A stretch of DNA of 48,754 nt from NCBI GenBank assembly GCA_033764095.1, contig JANRJF010000049.1, forward strand, positions 1 to 48,754, read 5' to 3'. Each line of letters starts with the position of its first letter. The stretch's first letter is position 1. This document shows positions 34,453 to 42,454 of this stretch, one piece after another. Position numbers and translations under genes: made by a program. The notes beneath the pieces were generated by a model. That model worked only from the letters and a program-made list of their open reading frames with translations, was not told where the DNA came from and searched no databases. The stretch comes from JBDTMT01 sp033764095 (GTDB taxonomy: Bacteria > Desulfobacterota > Binatia > HRBIN30 > CADEER01).

Positions 34453-35640
34453 ATGGGCGCTCGCGAAGCGGAAGTGGCGCGGTTGGCGGCCGAGGAGGGG
34501 TTGGAGGTCTCGGTGATCCTGCCGTGCCTGAACGAGGCGGAGACGATGGAGACCTGCGTCACCAAGGCGGTGACGACGCTCCGCGCCCTCGGCCTGCGCG
34601 GCGAGGTGGTGGTGGTGGACAACGGCTCGAGCGACGGCTCGCCGGAGATCGCGGCGCGCTGCGGCGCACGCGTCGTGCACGAGCGGGCGCGCGGCTACGG
34701 CAGCGCGCTGATGCGCGGCGCCGAGGAGGCGCGCGCGCCGTTCATCATCATGGCGGACGCGGACGACTCCTACGACCTCACCGACCTCGAGCGCTTCGTC
34801 GCCGGCCTGCGCGCCGGCAACGATCTGGTGATGGGCACCCGCATCAAGGGCACCATCGAGCCCGGCGCCATGCCCTGGCACCACCGCTGGATCGGCAATC
34901 CGATTCTCACCCGGCTGCTCAACTTCCTGTTCGGGGCGCACGTCTCCGACGCGCACTGCGGCATGCGCGGCTTCACCAAGGACGCCTACCGGCGCATGCA
35001 GCTGCGCACCACCGGCATGGAGTTCGCCTCCGAGATGATCATCAAGGCGGCGCTCGCCGACCTGCGCATCAGCGAGATCCCGATCACGCTGCACCGCGAC
35101 GGGCGCAGCCGGCCGCCGCACCTGCGCTCGTTCCGCGACGGCTGGCGGCACCTGCGCTTCATGCTGCTGTTCTCGCCCACCCACCTGTTCGTGCTGCCCG
35201 GGCTGCTGTGCATGGGCCTCGGCCTGATCCCGCTGCTGCTGCTCGGCAGCGGGCCGCGCTACTGGCTGGGGCTCACCTTCGACGTCCACTACATGGTGCT
35301 CGGCAGCCTGCTCACCGTCCTCGGCTACCAGATCTTCACCACCGGCCTGTTCGCCAAGGCCTATTCGCACGCGGCACGCCTCTACGCGCCCGACCGCACC
35401 CTGCAGCTGCTGCTCGACTGGTTCACGCTCGAGCGCGGCCTGATCGTCGGCGCCGTCCTGTTCGTCGCCGGTTTCCTGCTCGACGGGGCCATCCTGGTGC
35501 GCTGGCTGGCCAGCGGGCGCGCGACGCTCGACGCGGTGCGCCCGGCGCTGCAGGCGTCGACGTTGATGATCATCGGCGCGCAAACCCTCTTCTCCTCCTT
35601 CTTCCTCAGCATGCTCGCCGTCCCGCGGCGCGACGCATGA
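34453..35640 (+). CDS. GT2-family polyprenyl-phosphate glycosyltransferase-like protein
   Basis: A 395-residue protein. Its GT-A domain has VSVILPCLNEAET, VVVDNGSSDGS and the metal-binding DADDSYD, as in DPM1/DPG-synthase-type enzymes. The acceptor-side region SDAHCGMRGF and EIPITLHRDGRSR follow. Four or so hydrophobic segments occupy the C-terminal third. It should charge a polyprenyl phosphate with a hexose for the neighbouring GT39-like transferases. ATG 34453 is chosen; the frame runs upstream into the repeat as far as ATG 34366. TTGAGC and GATATG (34415 and 34436) may be a weak promoter. The next gene starts 16 nt after the stop. Confidence 0.9.
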   Translation: MGAREAEVARLAAEEGLEVSVILPCLNEAETMETCVTKAVTTLRALGLRGEVVVVDNGSSDGSPEIAARCGARVVHERARGYGSALMRGAEEARAPFIIMADADDSYDLTDLERFVAGLRAGNDLVMGTRIKGTIEPGAMPWHHRWIGNPILTRLLNFLFGAHVSDAHCGMRGFTKDAYRRMQLRTTGMEFASEMIIKAALADLRISEIPITLHRDGRSRPPHLRSFRDGWRHLRFMLLFSPTHLFVLPGLLCMGLGLIPLLLLGSGPRYWLGLTFDVHYMVLGSLLTVLGYQIFTTGLFAKAYSHAARLYAPDRTLQLLLDWFTLERGLIVGAVLFVAGFLLDGAILVRWLASGRATLDAVRPALQASTLMIIGAQTLFSSFFLSMLAVPRRDA

Positions 35641-35656
35641 GGGCGGGCCGCGCCCG

Positions 35657-38600
35657 GTGACCGCGCCCTCGCTCTCCCCTCCGGCCACCGCCGCCAACGG
35701 CGCGCCGCCGCGCCGTCGCGCCGGCTTGCTCGTCCTGGCGCTGGTGCTGTTCGGCGGCTTCGCGCTGCTGGTGCTGATCGGCCGCGCCGAGGACGCGCGC
35801 CAGGGCCGCATTCTCGGCTGGCTCGACCCGCTGTTCCTGTGGCTGCGCACGCACGGCGCCGACAGCACCGATTGGCTGGAGAACCACCCCTTCCACGTCG
35901 GCGGCGCGATCAGCGCCGTGTCGCTGGCCGCGCTGGCGCTGCTGCTGCGCGCCGGCCGCGCCGGGCTGCCCGGCGCCGTCGCGTGGATGGCGCTGCTCGC
36001 CGTGAGCTGGGGGCAGATCCTGCTGCTCGAGGACTACACGCTGCTCGGCTCCGGGCTGTACGCGTACGCGACGGCGCTCGCCTTCGGGCTCGGCATCTGG
36101 CGGCCGATGCATCGCCTGCCCGGCTTTCCGCCGTTCCCGCCCGACGCCGCGCCGCTGCCGGCCGGCGACGCCTGGCGGCCGACCTGGCGGAGCGAGTGCG
36201 CCATCCTCGCCGCCATCATCGTCGTCGCGCTGATCACCCGCACCTGGGCGCTCACCGAGCAGTCCGACTTCCTCGACCTGGAGGTGGTCGACTCCTTCGT
36301 GCAGGCGCACACCTGGCACGGCTTCAAGGGCTACCTGCGCTTCACCTTCCTCGCCACCAACCCCGGCACCGCGCACATCCCGGTGCAGTACGTCGTCTTC
36401 AATCTGTTCGGCACGTCGATCTTCACCCTGCGCATGGCCGCGGTGCTGTGGGGCACCGCCGGCGTGCCGCTCATGTACCTGCTGGTGCGCCGCATCGCCG
36501 GGCCGGCACCGGCGGTGGTCTCGGCGGTGGTGATGGCGCTGGCGCCCGACCAGCTCTTCTGGTCGCGCAGCGAGAACGGCTTCTTCGCCCCGGTGCCGGT
36601 GCTGGCACTCGGCACGGTCAACGTTGGCCTGTGGATGGTGCAGCGCTTCTCGCCCGCCGCGGTCGCGGTGGCGGCGCTGCTGATGCCGCTGTCGCGCACC
36701 GTCTACACGACCTGCCTGGCGATGTTCCTGTTCCCCATCGGCATGGCCGCGCACGCCGCGCTGTTCGCGCGCGGCCTGTGGAAGCGGCTCTGGTACGTCG
36801 TCCCGCTGCTCGCCGTCGGACTGGTGGCGTGGGTCTTCTGGCTGTCGTTCATGATGCAGGCGCTGGCCGGCGGCCCCTGGAAGTTCGTCCATCCGGCGTC
36901 GATCTACGGCGGCTCGGCGTGGACCAAGCAGGGCGACTTCGCCGACGCCGGGCCGCTCGATCTCATCAAGCTGCAGGCGACCTCGATCGCCGAGCACATG
37001 GTGCGGGTGGCGAAGGACAACGCCTACAAGACCACCAACGGGTTCTCGCACTGGTACATGCGCGCCCAGGTGGGCGACCACCCGACCGTCATGCACGTCG
37101 CGCTCACCGCCCTGCTGGTGCTCGGGCTCGCCTACATGCTGGCGCAGGTCTACGACCGCCGCGCCTTCGCGCTGCTGGCCTGGATGGTGCTGGCGCTGCT
37201 GCCCGGGGTGATGAGCCGCGACGCGGCGCCGCGCCGCATGAGCATGGTGTTCCTGGTCGCCCAGGCGATGGTCGGCATCATGTGCGCGGTGCTGATGCGC
37301 ACCACGCGCGAGGCGCGCAGCCAGCGGGCGGCGCGGCTCACCGCCGCGGCGCTGGCGGTGACGATCGCACTGGTCGCGGTGACCAACGCGGTGTCGCACT
37401 ACCGCATGCCGCTGCAGCCGGTGATCTTCGGCGACTACCTGCGCGTGCTGCGGCCGGTGTTCGAGAAGAGCAACGCCTTCTTCCTCAACCTGCCGATCGC
37501 CTTCCGCGACTACCTGGTGTTCGGCGACGCCGAGCGCTTCGAACGCGACCCGCCCGCCTTCCAACCGGTGGCGCCGAACGAGTGGCTGCGCTACGCCCTG
37601 GTGCCGCGCAGCGACTTCAGCGACGCCGCCTACAAGCTCTTGCTCACCGAACCGCAGATCGCCGCGGCGCGCGACGCGCACACCGCCGGGCACGTCAGCT
37701 TCATCTTCTTCGTCGACCAGACCTCGCAGGCGCAGGTCGACCTGGTCTCGGCGCTCTACCCGCAGGCCGAGCGGCTCGACTACACCAGCCCGCGCGACAA
37801 CCGTCACATCGTCGCGCTGACTATCGCCGCCAGCGACGCCGAGGCGCTACGCCGCCCGGCACTGCGCGTCGCCGGCGCGGCCCCGCCCGACATCCTGCGC
37901 GGCGTCGCGCTGACCCGCGTCGAGGGCGCCCCGGCGGACGGCGCGGCGCTCAGCATCACCGGCGGCATCCGGCTCGACACCGACGGCTGGTACCGCCTCA
38001 CGCTCGATCCGACCTGCGCCGCCGCGACGCTGCAGGTCAGCGGCCAACCGCCCGACGGCGAGGCGTTGGCGCCGATGACCGCCGGCGTCCGCCCGTTCAC
38101 CCTGACGCTGCCCAGCCTCGACGCCTGCCCGCTGCCGCTGCGCTTGCTGCTGCACACGGCCGAGGCGCCCGCCGGCGCGCCGCTGCCGCCGGAGCGCTTC
38201 ACCGCGCCGGCGGTCACCGCCGTGCCGGCCGCGCTGGCGCCGCCGGTGGTCGCCTATCCCGGCTACGCGGCGCCGAAGCCGCTGGCGCAACTGACGGCAC
38301 GGCCGCTCGACCTCGCCTTCGACGGCGCCGGCACCGTGCACGTACTGCTCGAACAGCAGCAGCGCTACCGCATCCAGAAGCTGACGCCGCAGGGCGCGCC
38401 GGCCGGCGAGTGGCCGATCGAAGGGCCGTACGGCCGGGTGCCGTCGTCGCTCGACGTCGACGCCGCCGGCAACGTGATGGCGATGTTCTCGCCGGCGGTG
38501 GTGTTCTACGACGCCGCCGGCACGCGCACCGGCGGCTGGTCGCACCAGTGGCTGGTGTGGGAATCCGAGGTCGCCTTCTTCGGCAGGGACCTGGTGCTGG

Positions 38601-39049
38601 TCAGCATTCCGCACCGCGACTCGATCGCCGTGTTCCGCCGCAACGGCGAGTTGCTGCGCGAGTTCACCACCTTCGAGGGCGGCGCCGGCCGGCTGTTCTC
38701 GCCGACGGCGCTGCGCGTCGGCCCCGACGGCCGCGTGCTGGTCGTCCAGGCCGACGGCCAGGCGGTGCTGTTCCAGTCGCCGCTCGACGACTTCCAGCCG
38801 CGCTTCGTCGAGTCGTTCGCCAGCGATCCGGCGCTCAGCGCGGCGTTCGACGGGCCCGACCGCATGCTGCTGGCGTTCGACGGCGTGGTGCGCGGCTACG
38901 ACGCGAGCGGCACGCGCCTGATGGCCGAGACGCCGGCACGCGACCTCGCGCAGCGGCGCTACGGCAGGGAGGCGCGTCTGCGGGCGCGCGACGGACGCGT
39001 CTACGTGCTCGACCCGGAGGGGGTGCGGTTGTGGGTGATCGACCGCTGA
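35657..39049 (+). CDS. GT39-like membrane transferase with C-terminal beta-propeller
   Basis: A 1130-residue protein with a GTG start and a basic N-terminus (RRRAGLLVLALVL). About twelve hydrophobic segments follow. The outer loop has LDLEVVDSFVQAHTW in place of the usual Asp-Glu motif, and PDQLFWSRSENGFFAPV matches the second PMT loop. Residues of about 540-860 are soluble and beta-rich. The last 260 residues show propeller-like blades (LDLAFDGAGTVHVLLEQ, SSLDVDAAGNVMAMFS, TALRVGPDGRVLVVQ). It likely transfers a polyprenyl-linked sugar outside the membrane, with the propeller as a binding module. The following GT2 gene overlaps its end by 19 nt, indicating coupled translation. Confidence 0.87.
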   Translation: MTAPSLSPPATAANGAPPRRRAGLLVLALVLFGGFALLVLIGRAEDARQGRILGWLDPLFLWLRTHGADSTDWLENHPFHVGGAISAVSLAALALLLRAGRAGLPGAVAWMALLAVSWGQILLLEDYTLLGSGLYAYATALAFGLGIWRPMHRLPGFPPFPPDAAPLPAGDAWRPTWRSECAILAAIIVVALITRTWALTEQSDFLDLEVVDSFVQAHTWHGFKGYLRFTFLATNPGTAHIPVQYVVFNLFGTSIFTLRMAAVLWGTAGVPLMYLLVRRIAGPAPAVVSAVVMALAPDQLFWSRSENGFFAPVPVLALGTVNVGLWMVQRFSPAAVAVAALLMPLSRTVYTTCLAMFLFPIGMAAHAALFARGLWKRLWYVVPLLAVGLVAWVFWLSFMMQALAGGPWKFVHPASIYGGSAWTKQGDFADAGPLDLIKLQATSIAEHMVRVAKDNAYKTTNGFSHWYMRAQVGDHPTVMHVALTALLVLGLAYMLAQVYDRRAFALLAWMVLALLPGVMSRDAAPRRMSMVFLVAQAMVGIMCAVLMRTTREARSQRAARLTAAALAVTIALVAVTNAVSHYRMPLQPVIFGDYLRVLRPVFEKSNAFFLNLPIAFRDYLVFGDAERFERDPPAFQPVAPNEWLRYALVPRSDFSDAAYKLLLTEPQIAAARDAHTAGHVSFIFFVDQTSQAQVDLVSALYPQAERLDYTSPRDNRHIVALTIAASDAEALRRPALRVAGAAPPDILRGVALTRVEGAPADGAALSITGGIRLDTDGWYRLTLDPTCAAATLQVSGQPPDGEALAPMTAGVRPFTLTLPSLDACPLPLRLLLHTAEAPAGAPLPPERFTAPAVTAVPAALAPPVVAYPGYAAPKPLAQLTARPLDLAFDGAGTVHVLLEQQQRYRIQKLTPQGAPAGEWPIEGPYGRVPSSLDVDAAGNVMAMFSPAVVFYDAAGTRTGGWSHQWLVWESEVAFFGRDLVLVSIPHRDSIAVFRRNGELLREFTTFEGGAGRLFSPTALRVGPDGRVLVVQADGQAVLFQSPLDDFQPRFVESFASDPALSAAFDGPDRMLLAFDGVVRGYDASGTRLMAETPARDLAQRRYGREARLRARDGRVYVLDPEGVRLWVIDR

Positions 39050-40044
39050 GCGGCGCGGCGCCGCGCCGCCGCATCACCATCGTCGCACCGGTGTACAACG
39101 AGGTGGAGGGCATCGCGCACTTCACCGCGGCGGTGTTGGCGGTGATGGCGCAGCTCCCCTACGACGCCACCCTGGTGCTGGTCGACGATGGCGCCACCGA
39201 CGGCACCGCCGAGGTGCTCGACCGCCTGCACGCCGAGCACCCGCAGCAGATCACCGTCATCCACCTGTCGCGCAACTTCGGCCACCAGGCGGCGCTCACC
39301 GCCGGCATGGACGTCGCCGACGGCGACGCGATGATCTGCCTCGACTGCGACATGCAGCACCCGCCGGCGCTGATCCCGGCGCTGCTCGAACGCTGGGAAG
39401 CCGGCTACGACATCGTCCAGGCGACGCGCCGCGAGGTCGGCGACGTCAACCTGTTCAAGCGCCTCACCACCGGCAACTTCTACCGCGTCCTCAACCTGCT
39501 GTCGGCGACCCACATCGAGCCGATGGCCTCCGACTTCCGGCTGCTGTCGCGCCCGGTGCTCGCGGTGTTCCAGCGCGACCTGCGCGAGCGCGATCGCTTC
39601 ATCCGCGGCCTGGTGTCGTGGGTCGGCTTCCGCTACGCGCGCATCGAGTTCGACCCGCCGCCGCGCTTCGCCGGCCACAGCAACTACTCGCTCGGCAAGA
39701 TGCTGCGCTTCGCGCGCAGCGGCCTGATCTCGTTCTCCAAGCTGCCGCTCAAGGTCGCCTCGGTGCTCGGCCTGGTGGTCAGCACCCTCAGCCTGCTCTA
39801 CGGCCTGTTCGCCATCTTCGCGTGGGTGTTCATGAGCCGCGCCGTGATGCAGGGCTGGGCCTCGATCATCCTGGTCACCACCTTCCTGGGCGGCTGTCAG
39901 CTGCTCTTCCTCGGCCTCATCGGCGAGTACATCGCCACCATGTTCGACGAGATCAAAGCACGGCCGGTGTACATCGTGGCAAGACAGCTGACGGCGGAGA
40001 GCTGTCAGCCCTCAGCTGTCAGCCATCAGCCAGAAGAGCGATGA
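39031..40044 (+). CDS. GT2-family polyprenyl-phosphate sugar synthase (ArnC/GtrB/DPM type)
   Basis: A 337-residue protein. The GT-A domain begins RITIVAPVYNEVEGI, with VLVDDGATDGT, LDCDMQHPP and the acceptor-loop RDRFIRGLVSWVGF; two C-terminal membrane helices follow (SVLGLVVSTLSLLYGLF and ILVTTFLGG). This is the standard layout of enzymes that make undecaprenyl- or dolichyl-phosphate sugars. The GTG start at 39031 overlaps the previous gene. The last 20 or so residues (from about ARQLTAESCQ) are encoded by the left arm of the CAGCTGTCAGCC repeat, which also supplies the stop. It probably loads the donor used by the adjacent GT39-like protein. Confidence 0.92.
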   Translation: MGDRPLSGAAPRRRITIVAPVYNEVEGIAHFTAAVLAVMAQLPYDATLVLVDDGATDGTAEVLDRLHAEHPQQITVIHLSRNFGHQAALTAGMDVADGDAMICLDCDMQHPPALIPALLERWEAGYDIVQATRREVGDVNLFKRLTTGNFYRVLNLLSATHIEPMASDFRLLSRPVLAVFQRDLRERDRFIRGLVSWVGFRYARIEFDPPPRFAGHSNYSLGKMLRFARSGLISFSKLPLKVASVLGLVVSTLSLLYGLFAIFAWVFMSRAVMQGWASIILVTTFLGGCQLLFLGLIGEYIATMFDEIKARPVYIVARQLTAESCQPSAVSHQPEER

Positions 40045-40206
40045 GACTCAGGCAGCGACGAGACTCGGGCAGCGATGAGCGACGAGCGATGAGGGCGGCC
40101 CGACAAGTTTCGATGGATGGCCTCGACCTCCACTCATCGCTCGTCGCTCGTCGCTCATCGCTCGCTGATCCCTCATCTCTGTTCTGGCTGAAAGCTGACA
40201 GCTGAT
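40011..40206. repeat. Nested inverted repeats, CAGCTGTCAGCC outside and GATGAGCGACGAG inside
   Basis: The outer arms at 40011-40033 and 40184-40206 pair with two mismatches. An independent inner pair, made of GATGAGCGACGAGCGATGAG (40074-40093) and its complement-like tract at 40134-40164, forms a second stem. Further copies of the outer unit run on both sides, into the end of the GT2 gene and the start of the methyltransferase gene. Confidence 0.9.
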
Positions 40207-41095
40207 GGCTGATGGCTCGATGCCTGACAGCTGTCTCGTCTGCGACGCGCGCCAGTTCGAGCCGCACCTCGGCATTCTCCGCCGCTGTCGGAATTGCGGC
40301 TTCATCACCGCGCCGGTGGACGAGGCGATAGACCCCGCGACGCTCTACGGCGAAGCCTACTTCCGCGGCGAGGAGTACCTCGACTACGCCGCCGACGAAG
40401 CGTTCATCAAGCGCACGCTGCGGCCGCGGCTGGACGCGTTGCTGGCGCAGCGGCGCGGCGGCCGGTTGCTGGAGATCGGCGCCGCGTACGGCTTCTTCCT
40501 CGACCTGGCGCGCCCCCACTTCGACGTCGTCGGCTTCGAGATCAGCCCGGCGGCGTCGGCGCACGCACGCCAACGGCTCGGCCTCGACGTGCGCAGCGAG
40601 GACTTCACCCGCACCGGGCTCGACGGCGTCGGGCCGGTCGACGCGACGGTGATGTGGGACGTCATCGAGCATCTCGAACGACCGGACCGGGTGATCGCGC
40701 GCGTCGCCGCGCTCTCCAAGCCCGGCGCCCTGCTGTTCATCACCACCGGCGACATCGGCAGCGCCGTGGCCCGCTGGCGCGGCCAACGCTGGCGCCTGAT
40801 CCACCCGCCGACCCACCTGCACTACTTCTCGCGCCCGACCATCACCCGCCTGCTCGAGCGGCACGGCTTCCAGGTGCGCGACATCCGCGCCGTGCCGGTG
40901 GTGCGCAGCCTGCGCCAGATGGCCTACTCGATTCTCGCGCTGCGCCTCGGCCAGCGCCGCGCCTACGCCGCGCTCGAGCGCCTCATCCCGGCCACCGCCG
41001 GGCTGACGCTCAACACCTACGACATCATGCAGGTGACCGCCGTCCGCACGGCTTCGAGTGAGCGCACCGTAGCCACGGATTACACGGATCACTGA
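40205..41095 (+). CDS. Class I SAM methyltransferase with N-terminal zinc-ribbon-like Cys cluster
   Basis: A 296-residue protein. Two Cys pairs (CLVC at 10-13 and CRNC at 28-31) suggest a small zinc ribbon, common in sugar C- and O-methyltransferases of surface glycan loci. The SAM site is LLEIGAAYGFF; VMWDVIEHLERP and SKPGALLFITTGD follow, then HLHYFSRPTITRLLERHGF. ATG 40205 and ATG 40220 both lie in the repeat's right arm, so the first residues (MADGSMPDS) are repeat-encoded. The last residues (VATDYTDH) come from an ACGGATTACACGGATCA unit of another repeat. Both ends of the protein have thus been shaped by repeats. Confidence 0.88.
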   Translation: MADGSMPDSCLVCDARQFEPHLGILRRCRNCGFITAPVDEAIDPATLYGEAYFRGEEYLDYAADEAFIKRTLRPRLDALLAQRRGGRLLEIGAAYGFFLDLARPHFDVVGFEISPAASAHARQRLGLDVRSEDFTRTGLDGVGPVDATVMWDVIEHLERPDRVIARVAALSKPGALLFITTGDIGSAVARWRGQRWRLIHPPTHLHYFSRPTITRLLERHGFQVRDIRAVPVVRSLRQMAYSILALRLGQRRAYAALERLIPATAGLTLNTYDIMQVTAVRTASSERTVATDYTDH

Positions 41096-41187
41096 TCTGA
41101 TTTCACGGACCGAAAAAAGAGACAACGAAAGCAGAGACGCAGGCGCGGAGGCAGGCCCGGAGAGGAGAGGATCCCGATTCCGTGGCT
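41071..41187. repeat. ACGGATTACACGGAT-type element with short inverted ends
   Basis: AGCCACGGAT (41071-41080) pairs with ATTCCGTGGCT (41177-41187). Tandem CACGGAT units lie just inside the left end, followed by AGAGACGCAGGCGCGGAGGC. Long arms are not visible, so this is either a decayed or a different element. It lies between the convergent methyltransferase and LamG genes and supplies the stop of the former. Confidence 0.6.
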
Positions 41188-41215
41188 GAGCGCGCTGGTC
41201 GGAGGCGCGCCGTGT

Positions 41216-42298
41216 TCAGTGGCGCGCGACTTCTTCGACCTGGAGCTGGACCATGCGCGTCGTGCCGGCGATCTGGTCGCCGCTGAGCGCGTTGGCGCGG
41301 ATCTGCAGGTCGCGGATCAGGCCGCCGGCGCCGCCGTAGATCGAGCCCGCCGAGCCGACCTGGATGGAGGCGCTGTCGGCGAAGCGCATGCCGCGCTGCA
41401 CCTGCGCGGTGCCGACCGAGACGTCGTCGACGTAGAGCACCATCTCGCCGCCGGTCCAGGTCGCGTCGATGTGGTGCCGGTCGCCCGGCAGCCAATCGGT
41501 GATCGGCACGTTGATCTCGCTCGGCAGACCGCGCCAGTCGGTGATGATGAAACGCAGCGTGCCGAGGTTCTTGACGATCTGCAGGCTGTTCGCCGCGTCG
41601 TCGCCATCGCGCACCTGCAGCAGCGAGTTGTTGCTCGGGTCGGTGCCCGACCAGCGCGGCGTGACGTCGAAGCTGATCGTGCCGGCGCTGCTGTCGACGT
41701 TGCCCTCGGCCGGAAACACGACGCGCGCCTGGTCGGTGAACTCGACCGAGTCGCCGTTGAACAACACGCCCTCGGCCACCGTCGCCTGGTCGCCGTTCTC
41801 GCCGTTGACGCTGCCGTCGAACGGCACCGACAGCAGCAGCTCGGGATCGGTCTCGTCGTCCTGATTCGGCGGTGCCGCCGGCGCCTGCGGCTGGCTCGGA
41901 TGATCGCGGCCGGTCGGGCCGGCGGGCAACATACCGGTGCGCGCCGCGACCAACTCCCGGGTCATGCCGCGGCGCGGCTCGCCGTCGGCACCGATCGTGC
42001 CCTCGTCGAAGAAGACGCCGCGCCGGCGACCGCCGTCGCCCGCATCGCCCGCGCCGCCGCCGAGCCCGCCGCGGCGGGACCTGCCGCCGCGCGTCTCGCC
42101 GCCGGCTGGCGGCTGGACATTGGGACGACGCGTCTCCCAGCCGCCCTCCTCGTTCCACAGCGCGATGCGCGCCCGCTCGTCATGCGAGCCGCCGCCGCGC
42201 CAGGCGAGCATGCCGCCCTCGTCGAGGATGTAGCCGAGCCCGAACAGCACCAGTGCGGCAATCAGCACCGCCAGAACCGTGGCCTGGATCCGCTCCAT
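41216..42298 (-). CDS. Membrane-anchored LamG/ConA-like domain protein
   Basis: A 360-residue protein with a single N-terminal transmembrane helix (ATVLAVLIAALVLFGLGYIL) and no cleavage site, so the bulk is extracytoplasmic. A Gly/Arg-rich and Pro-rich linker covers about residues 60-160. The C-terminal 200 residues have the jelly-roll pattern of LamG-like domains: LLLSVPFDGSVNG, AGTISFDVTPRW, HHIDATWTGGEMVLYVDDV and IRDLQIRANALSGDQI. GAGGG sits 6 nt before ATG 42298. It probably binds glycans at the surface; no catalytic residues are evident. It is downstream of the minus-strand GT39-like gene, separated from it by a hairpin. Confidence 0.82.
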   Translation of the reverse strand: MERIQATVLAVLIAALVLFGLGYILDEGGMLAWRGGGSHDERARIALWNEEGGWETRRPNVQPPAGGETRGGRSRRGGLGGGAGDAGDGGRRRGVFFDEGTIGADGEPRRGMTRELVAARTGMLPAGPTGRDHPSQPQAPAAPPNQDDETDPELLLSVPFDGSVNGENGDQATVAEGVLFNGDSVEFTDQARVVFPAEGNVDSSAGTISFDVTPRWSGTDPSNNSLLQVRDGDDAANSLQIVKNLGTLRFIITDWRGLPSEINVPITDWLPGDRHHIDATWTGGEMVLYVDDVSVGTAQVQRGMRFADSASIQVGSAGSIYGGAGGLIRDLQIRANALSGDQIAGTTRMVQLQVEEVARH

Positions 42299-42360
42299 CG
42301 TCAGCCCTCGCTCCGCCGCGCGGACCATGCGACGGGCGTCGGCGCGGTGTCAAGAAAAAG

Positions 42361-42454
42361 CACGACGACACGGCGACACCACGACACAACGTCGGTGCAG
42401 CAGTCTGACGACTCAACCACAGCTTTGTGTCGTTGTGCCGTGGTGTCGTTGTGG
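42361..42454. repeat. Degenerate inverted repeat, CACNACGACACCAC family
   Basis: The arms at about 42361-42390 and 42425-42454 pair imperfectly around a 34-nt loop. The right end abuts the TAA stop (minus strand, 42455-42457) of the GT39-NHL gene. It separates this gene from the downstream LamG gene. Confidence 0.8.
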
